Of a stretch of DNA of 64,000 nt, positions 57,636 to 64,000 are shown one piece after another (position 1 is the first letter of the stretch; each line of letters begins with the position of its first letter). The stretch is from contig CASBWL010000053.1 in NCBI GenBank assembly GCA_949130495.1, forward strand, positions 434,001 through 498,000, written 5' to 3'. The position numbers and the translations under genes are program-made. The notes below the pieces were generated by a model. It searched no databases and was not told where the DNA came from. It worked only from the letters and a program-made list of their open reading frames with translations. Origin of the DNA: Sambucus nigra. Its lineage: Eukaryota > Streptophyta > Magnoliopsida > Dipsacales > Adoxaceae.

Positions 57636-60600
57636 TGTAACACCCCACCTAATTGAATACCGGGCGATCACTTCTTTATTAAATTAAAATCAAGGTGAAC
57701 AGTTGGTTCATTCTTAGCATCACTATCGAAAAATTACTTTTCCAATTTAAACACCCTAATTAATTAAGCTAAGTGTCAAAACCATTTTAGACAATACTTT
57801 CCAAATTTTATTTTACGTAAACCGACATTTAAATCTTTATGAAATTCATAAATAAAGAATCACACAACAACTATACTGGAACAAACATTCCAAATATTTA
57901 AACATCCAACTAAATGAATCCAACATTTAATACTTAAATGAAAACATCTTGACAATAACAAATCCCAAGGAGTAAAATACTGGAAAAATAAATGAATCAC
58001 AATGTCCAATAAAACAACTGAAATAATGGGAAAGGGCGACACATGCCCAACTGAATAAATAAATGCTAGGAACGGAATCAAGAAATGAGGTCGTCTAAAC
58101 AAGAGTCCTACGACTCCCACCTAAGCTTCAACGCGTTCCTTACAAAGGATCCTATGCAAGACGCCCCTGTGGCTCAGCACCTATAATATATACATATATA
58201 TACAAGAGAGAAAAGAAAGTGGAAACGGGTCCGAGCCCGATTGTAAAAATGATTTAAAATTTATTTAGAAAGTATTTAAAATGTTTACTGGCCAATGCAA
58301 CAACATATTAGTGCGACACTCCCTTGAGAATTTATCACCTCTCTTCTAATGTGCACGCCTATCGTACTAACCTTACCAACGGTTTAACTTATCTTATCTT
58401 AGGTTTCTCGTAAGATTTAGATTGACAAATTCAACTGGTTAAAAGGTAATTTCCATTTAACACCAAAGTTCTCATTTAAGCTTTATTTACTAATAAAGTT
58501 TCCCAATAACATAATATGTTTTTCAAAACACATATTTCCAATTGAAATCATTATTCATTTCTTACATACCATAAACACAGTAGGTAGTTTCCACATTTCA
58601 GAATTTAATATATATATTAAATACTCAAGTAATATATATATTCTAACAGCACCCCACATAATAATTATGGTGCGGCATACTCTGCTATCCAGTCCCCGTA
58701 TCACTCGTACTAAGGGAAATACAAGTTCAAAATTACTCTCGAACTGTATTGAAACAAAATATAAACATTATTGAGGTGAAGCATAGTTTCCAAGTCCAAG
58801 AGGTCAGTACATACGCTCATGTCTCTTAGGACTGTCCGACTATCGATCCAATAGCCTGTACCTAGGATTCCTATCATCTAGGGTACCAGTCAATATCCCC
58901 CATGAAGGCCCATTAGAGATAAGACTCTACTAGCGCGGTAACCTCAAGGATAGCAAGTAGCGTGGACATGATTTTCACACGTATATAGTATATGCATAAA
59001 CACAGTCATTTAAATATACTACTTTTACCATATCTCTTTAGGTACCTCTCATCACCCATAACATAATATTTATCATTATTTTTAAATCTTTAGTTATCAC
59101 GTATAACGGTTCATCTCTTACTTTAATTGAGGGATTAATCCTACTTACTACATAACACTCATGCACTCTATCCTCCTAAGTATTGAGTTCAGTAGGTACT
59201 CATCTATTTTTCCAACGTAACTATTTTACGCGTCTCTCCCTTTAATACACAACCCCATCGTCCCTTATGAGTAAACATCCCAAAAATGTAAATTTTGTCT
59301 TAGATTAAAGATCTCATAGTTATTAATAAGTCCTACTGGTTTCCTTTATCTTCTAAAATATTTTAATAAGGATGTCCAAATATTTTCACTCATTTAATTT
59401 GAATTCAACAATTGTAAAGGGCAAATATGAGTCTTCCAAGAGGGGTTGATCAATCGATGGAAGGAGCTCGATCGATCGATGCATCGATCGATCGACACTC
59501 CTGGTTCGATCGATTGATCAAATAGGTATGTCGAATTTTGCAGGTTAACATTTACGGGTTCTAACATTCAACCTCAACCAAATCAAGATTTTTAACACCC
59601 AAACTTCCAGAAATTCGTACTACAAACATTAATAACCCAAACTAACAATCTTATACGTGAAGCATGTGAATTTTAATCAATAACCATGGATTAAAAAGGG
59701 CAAAACTTATATAAAGTTCATGAACCCTAGAATTTTCTTTAACTATGTTATAATCAATTTTTTTCCAGAATTTGTACTCCTAATGCATCATAAATCCATG
59801 GTTAAACCTCTACATACGAAGGGGATTTCCAGATTTCCATTTATATCATTACTACATGCAATCTCCTATCTCCAAAATGGGTTTTCTTCTATGAAATACA
59901 TCCGAATCATTCCTAGACTAACATGAATTATGCATTAACGAATTTAAGAAAGATAAATACTTGCCTGGGAATTTCAGAGTTTTGATTTGTGAACGAATTT
60001 GGTGAGGTTGCGTTGCCCGTCACCTGATCTACGCGTTGGTGGTGGTGGCGGTGCAACCGGGTGAATTTTTGGCCTAGAACACATTGGCAAGCTCTCTCCT
60101 TTCCTCTCCTATGGTCGTCGCCTGTCTTTGGTTGTGTTAAACCTAGAAGACAACCTTAGACATCAGATATAACCCTTGAAAATTCGTGGGTTTAATTGCA
60201 CAAAATTACAAAATGTCCAAAATGCCCTCCCGGGGTGCTAAATAAGCCTAAAAACACCCCGAGACCCAAACTAAACTCCCGGGTACACTTTTCTGACTAT
60301 CTCGACCCTTCTAGACACTTTGGAGCACTCAAAATGACCATACGGGTGACTTATAATTTATTCACTTTATATTATAATAATTTAGTCCTGACACGACGCA
60401 GGCGTGTCCCAACTTAATTTCCATAATTATCATTTTATTCACGCATGACAATATTTATAAAATCAATCTCATATAATACTATACCCATCCACTAATATTT
60501 AACAAATTTCTAATAATTATTAACTCTCGTCACGCTAGTAAATATTTACAACAACTTTCTAGATTAAAATTAAATCAATTTATCTCAATTAAATTTATTA

Positions 60601-60641
60601 AATCCCTAAATTTAAAAGCTATGAAAATACGGGGTATTACA
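57636..60641 (-). repeat. Chromovirus 2, 5' LTR (element orientation)
   Basis: 3006 bp, starting TGTAACACCCCACC and ending GGGGTATTACA in + orientation. It retains ~140 bp absent from the other LTR (about 57863-58003) and a short local duplication near 58605-58645 with TAATATATATATT. Confidence 0.88.
59445..59522. repeat. TCGATCGATCGA palindrome in the right LTR, partly decayed
   Basis: Same four-block layout as at 52190-52265. Three blocks carry C-to-T or G-to-A changes, for example TTGATCAATCGAT and CGATTGATCA. Confidence 0.85.
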
Positions 60642-60642
60642 G

Positions 60643-63600
60643 TTTTTAAGTCTAAGTGTTGATTTTTGCAAATTACCATCGTATTCCCAAATTGGAAGAC
60701 CGGGGACTACACGGTTAGTTCTTACAAGTTACATTGGTACCGTGCGAGGTGTTCGTGCCTCCTACAGGGGCATTTGGTGGCTGCTTTTTGTTTTCACCCT
60801 TTAACGACCCGTTTTTAAGTTTAAGTGTTGATTTTTGGAAATTATAGTCATATTCTCAAACCAGGAGACTCGGGACTATGCGGTGAGTTCGTACCAGTTA
60901 CATTTGTCTCGTGCGAGGTGTTCATGCCTCTTATGGGTCCATTTGGGGGCTTGTTTTGGTTTTCACCCTTTAACGGCTTGTTTTTAAGTTTAAGTGTTAT
61001 TTTTTCAAAATATCATCGTATTCTCAAATCGGGAGACCCGCGACTACGCGGTCACTACGTACAAGCTACATTGGTCCCGTGCGAGGTATTCGGGCCTCTT
61101 ACGGGGTCATTTGGGGTCTGGTTTGGGTTTTCACGCTTTAATAGCCTATGTTTAAGTGTTATTTTATCAAATTATCATCATATTCTCAAACCGGGAGACT
61201 CGTGACTACGCGATCAGTTCCTACAAGCTACATTTGTCCCCTGCGAGGTGTTCGTCCCTCTTATGGGTTCGTTTGTGGGGTGGTTTAGGTTTTCAGACTT
61301 TAACGGCTTGTTTTTATGTCTAAGTGTTACTTTTCCAAATTATCATCATATTCTCAAATTGGGAGAACCGCGACTACGAGGTTAGTTCCTACAAGTTACA
61401 TTGGTCCCGTGCGAGGTGTTCGTGCCTTCTATAGGGGCCTTTCAAAGCTGGTTTAGGTTTTCACCTTTTAACGGCCTGTTTTTATGTTTAAGTGTGGATT
61501 TTTGCAAATTATCATCATATTCTCAAATCGGGAGATTTGAGACTACGCAGTCGGTTCGTACAAGTTATATTGGTCCCATACGAGGTGTTCATGCCTCTTA
61601 TGGGTCCGTTTGGGAGCTTGTTTAGGTTTTCACCCTTTAACGGCTTATTTTTAAGTCTAAGTATTGTTTTTTTAAATTATCGTTGTATTCTCAAACCGAG
61701 AGAACCGCGACTACGCGATCAGTTCGTACAAGTTACATTGGTCCTATGCGAGGTGTCGTGCCTCTTACGGGTCCATTTGGGGTCTGGTTCAGGTTTTCAC
61801 ACTTCAAAGGCTTATTTTTAAGTCTAAGTGTTGATTTTTGTAAATTATCGTCATATTCTCAAATCGGAAGACCCATGACAATGCGGTCAGTTTCTAAAAC
61901 ATACATTGGTTATGGCGAGGTGTTCGTGCCTCCTACGGGGGCATTTGGTGTCCGATTTTGGTTTTCACCCTTTAATGTCCCGTTTTTAAGTTTAAGTGTT
62001 GATTTTTACAAATTATCATCATATTCTCAAACAGGGAGACCCGAGACTACGTGATTAGTTCAAAAAAGTTACATTGGTCCCATGCGAGGTGTTCATGCCT
62101 CTTATGGGTCCGTTTGGGGGCTTGTTTAGGTTTTCACCCTTTAATGGCTTGTTTTTATGTCTAAGTGTTATTTTTGCAAATTATTGTCATATTCTCAAAT
62201 CGGGAGACCCGCCACTACGCGGTCAGTTCCTACAAGCTACATTGGTCCCGTGCGAGGTGTTCGTGGCTCTTACGAGGTCATTTGGGGGTGGTTTGGGTTT
62301 TCACCCTTTAACGACCAATTTTTAAGTGTTAGTTTTGCAAATTATCATCATATTCTCAAACCGAGAGACCCGTGACTACGCGATAACTTCCTACAAGCTA
62401 CATTTGTCCCGTGCGAGGTGTTCGTGCTTCTTACGGGTCCATTTGGGGGCTGGTTTTGGTTTTCACCCTTTAACGGCTTGTTTTTAAGTTTATGTATTGA
62501 GTTTTACAAATTATCATTATATTCTCAAACCGAGAGACTCGGGACTACGTGGTAAGTTCATACAAGTTAGATTGGTCTCGTGCGAGGTGTTCATGCCTCT
62601 TACGGGTCTGTTTGGGGCTTGTTTAGGTTTTCACCGATTAACGACTTGTTTTTAAACCTAAGTGTTATTTTTCCAAATTATGGTTCTATTCTCAAACCGA
62701 GAGACCCGCAACTACGCGGTCAATTCCTACAAGCTATATTAGTCCCATGCAAGGTGTTCATGCCACTTACGGGTCCGTTTGGGAGATGAATTAGGTTTTC
62801 ACCCTTTGATGACTTATTTTTAAGTCTAAGTGTTGAATTTTAAAAATTATCATCGTATTCTCAAATCGGAAAACCCGAGACTACGCGGTCAGTTCCTACA
62901 GGTTTCATTAGTCCCATGCGAGGTGGCCGTGCCTCTTACGGGTCCATTTGGTGGATGGTTTAGGTTTTCAACCTTTAACGGCCTGGTTTTAAGTCAAAGT
63001 GTTGATTTCTACAAATTATCGTCATATTCTCAAACCGGGAGACCCAGGACTACGCGGTCAGCTCGTACAAGTTACATTGGTCTCGTGCAAGGTGTTCGTG
63101 ACTCTCACGGGTCCATTTGGGGGCTGGTTTAGGTTTTCACCCTTTAACAGCATATTTTGAAGTCTAAGTTTAATTTTTCAAATTATCGTCATTTTCTCAA
63201 ACCGGGAGAACCGCGACTACGCGGTCAGTTCGTACAAGTTACCTTGGTTCCATGCGAGGTGTTCGTCCTTCTTACGGGTCCATTTGGTGGCTGGTTTAGG
63301 TTTTCACCATTTAACAGCTTGTTTTTTAGTCTTAGTGTTGATTTTCAAAAATTATCATCATATTCTCAAACCGAGAGACCCGCGACTACGTAGTCAGTTC
63401 CTAAAAGCTACATTGGTCCCGTGTGAGGTGTTCGTGCCTCTTACGTTGTCGTTTGGGGACTGATTTGTGTTTTCACCCTTTAATGGCTTATTTTTTAGTC
63501 TAAGTGTTATTTTTGCAAATTATCGTCGTATTGTCAAACTAGGGACCCGCGACTACGCTGTAAGTTCCTACAAGCTACATTGGTCCCGTGCGAGGTGTTC

Positions 63601-64000
63601 GTGCCTCTTACGGGGTCGTTTGGGGGCTGGTTTGAGTTTTTACACTTTAACGGCTTATTTTTTAGTCTAAGTGTAATTTTTGCAAATTATCATCATATTC
63701 TCAAATTAGGAGACCCGTGACTATGCGATGAGTTCTTGCAAGCTACATTGGTCACGTGCGAGGTGTTCGTGCCTCTTACGGGTCCATTTGGGGTCTAGTT
63801 TAGGTTTTCACCCTTTAACGACTTATTTTTAAGTCTAAGTATCGTTTTTTACAAATTATCATCATATTCTCAAATTTGGAGACATGAGACTACGTGGTCA
63901 GTCCCCACAAGCTACATTGATTCCGTGAGAGGTGTTCATGTCTTTTACGGGTCCGTTTTGGAGCTGGTTTGGGTTTTCACCCTTTAACGGCCTGTTTTAT
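60643..64000 (+). repeat. ~168-bp satellite array, right part, running off the window
   Basis: About 20 units continue the array from where chromovirus 2 interrupted it. The landmarks CTACGCGGTCAGTT, GTGCGAGGTGTTCGTGCC and TTTAAGTCTAAGTGTT recur every ~168 bp to the last base. Plus-strand open frames through it translate the same repeat in different phases and are not genes. Confidence 0.95.

Larger units (their letters stand above)
50543..60641 (-). mobile_element. Ty3/gypsy chromovirus 2 inserted in the satellite, minus strand
   Basis: LTRs at 50543-53384 (2842 bp) and 57636-60641 (3006 bp) flank a 4.25-kb interior. On the minus strand the primer-binding site, a short gag with three zinc knuckles and a protease/pre-RT remnant are recognisable, followed by degenerate sequence and a polypurine tract. 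The structure resembles chromovirus 1, but the LTRs share no obvious sequence with it except the ends. The interior is too short to encode a full element. Confidence 0.9.

Noticed and set aside
60825..63670. Open frames of 70-126 residues in the right satellite block
   Set aside because: Same repeat translation as the left block, with no conserved protein features.
1..64000. A host defence, metabolic or other non-transposon gene system
   Set aside because: Both strands were read for such genes; only transposon-derived domains and one unidentified, broken gene pair were found.

Overview
This is plant nuclear DNA, almost certainly heterochromatin from an angiosperm (probably a eudicot). The evidence is AT-rich sequence with nested Ty3/gypsy LTR retrotransposons of three lineages (Tat, Athila, chromovirus), CACTA-type termini, a LINE relic and a ~168-bp satellite array that runs off the right edge. 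I see no intact host gene, no tRNA or rRNA gene, and nothing bacterial. Nearly every coding region is a decayed transposon gene.

Layout. 1-4745: LINE fragments, a low-complexity element and a truncated exon of an unidentified gene. 4746-16759: a complete but decayed Tat-lineage element on the + strand, with 926-bp LTRs, gag, protease, RT, RNase H, a second RNase H and integrase. After pol it carries a 129-bp minisatellite and, on the opposite strand, a spliced extra gene. 16760-19397: a second, longer copy of the truncated gene, followed by an array of GTACACGTG-type inverted repeats. 19398-21077: a CACTA-like terminus and unassigned sequence. 21078-30434: a chromovirus on the minus strand with ~2.44-kb LTRs; only integrase and chromodomain remains are recognisable. 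30734-45346: an Athila-lineage element on the + strand with gag, pol and an env-like third ORF that has its own TATA box. Its right LTR was later split by a 2.17-kb solo LTR. 45347-48089: a 312-bp tandem duplication and unassigned sequence. 48090-49094: a second CACTA-like terminus and short repeats. 49095-64000: the ~168-bp satellite, interrupted at 50543-60641 by another minus-strand chromovirus whose gag keeps three zinc knuckles but no capsid domain.

How the parts relate. Target-site duplications support the Athila insertion (ATTGT), the solo LTR within it (GTTTT) and, with one mismatch, both chromoviruses. The Tat element has no matching target duplication and sits between two copies of the same gene segment. 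The most interesting items are the spliced antisense gene in the Tat element, the TATA-led env-like ORF in Athila, the three-knuckle capsid-less gag, and the satellite with recurring sequence variants.
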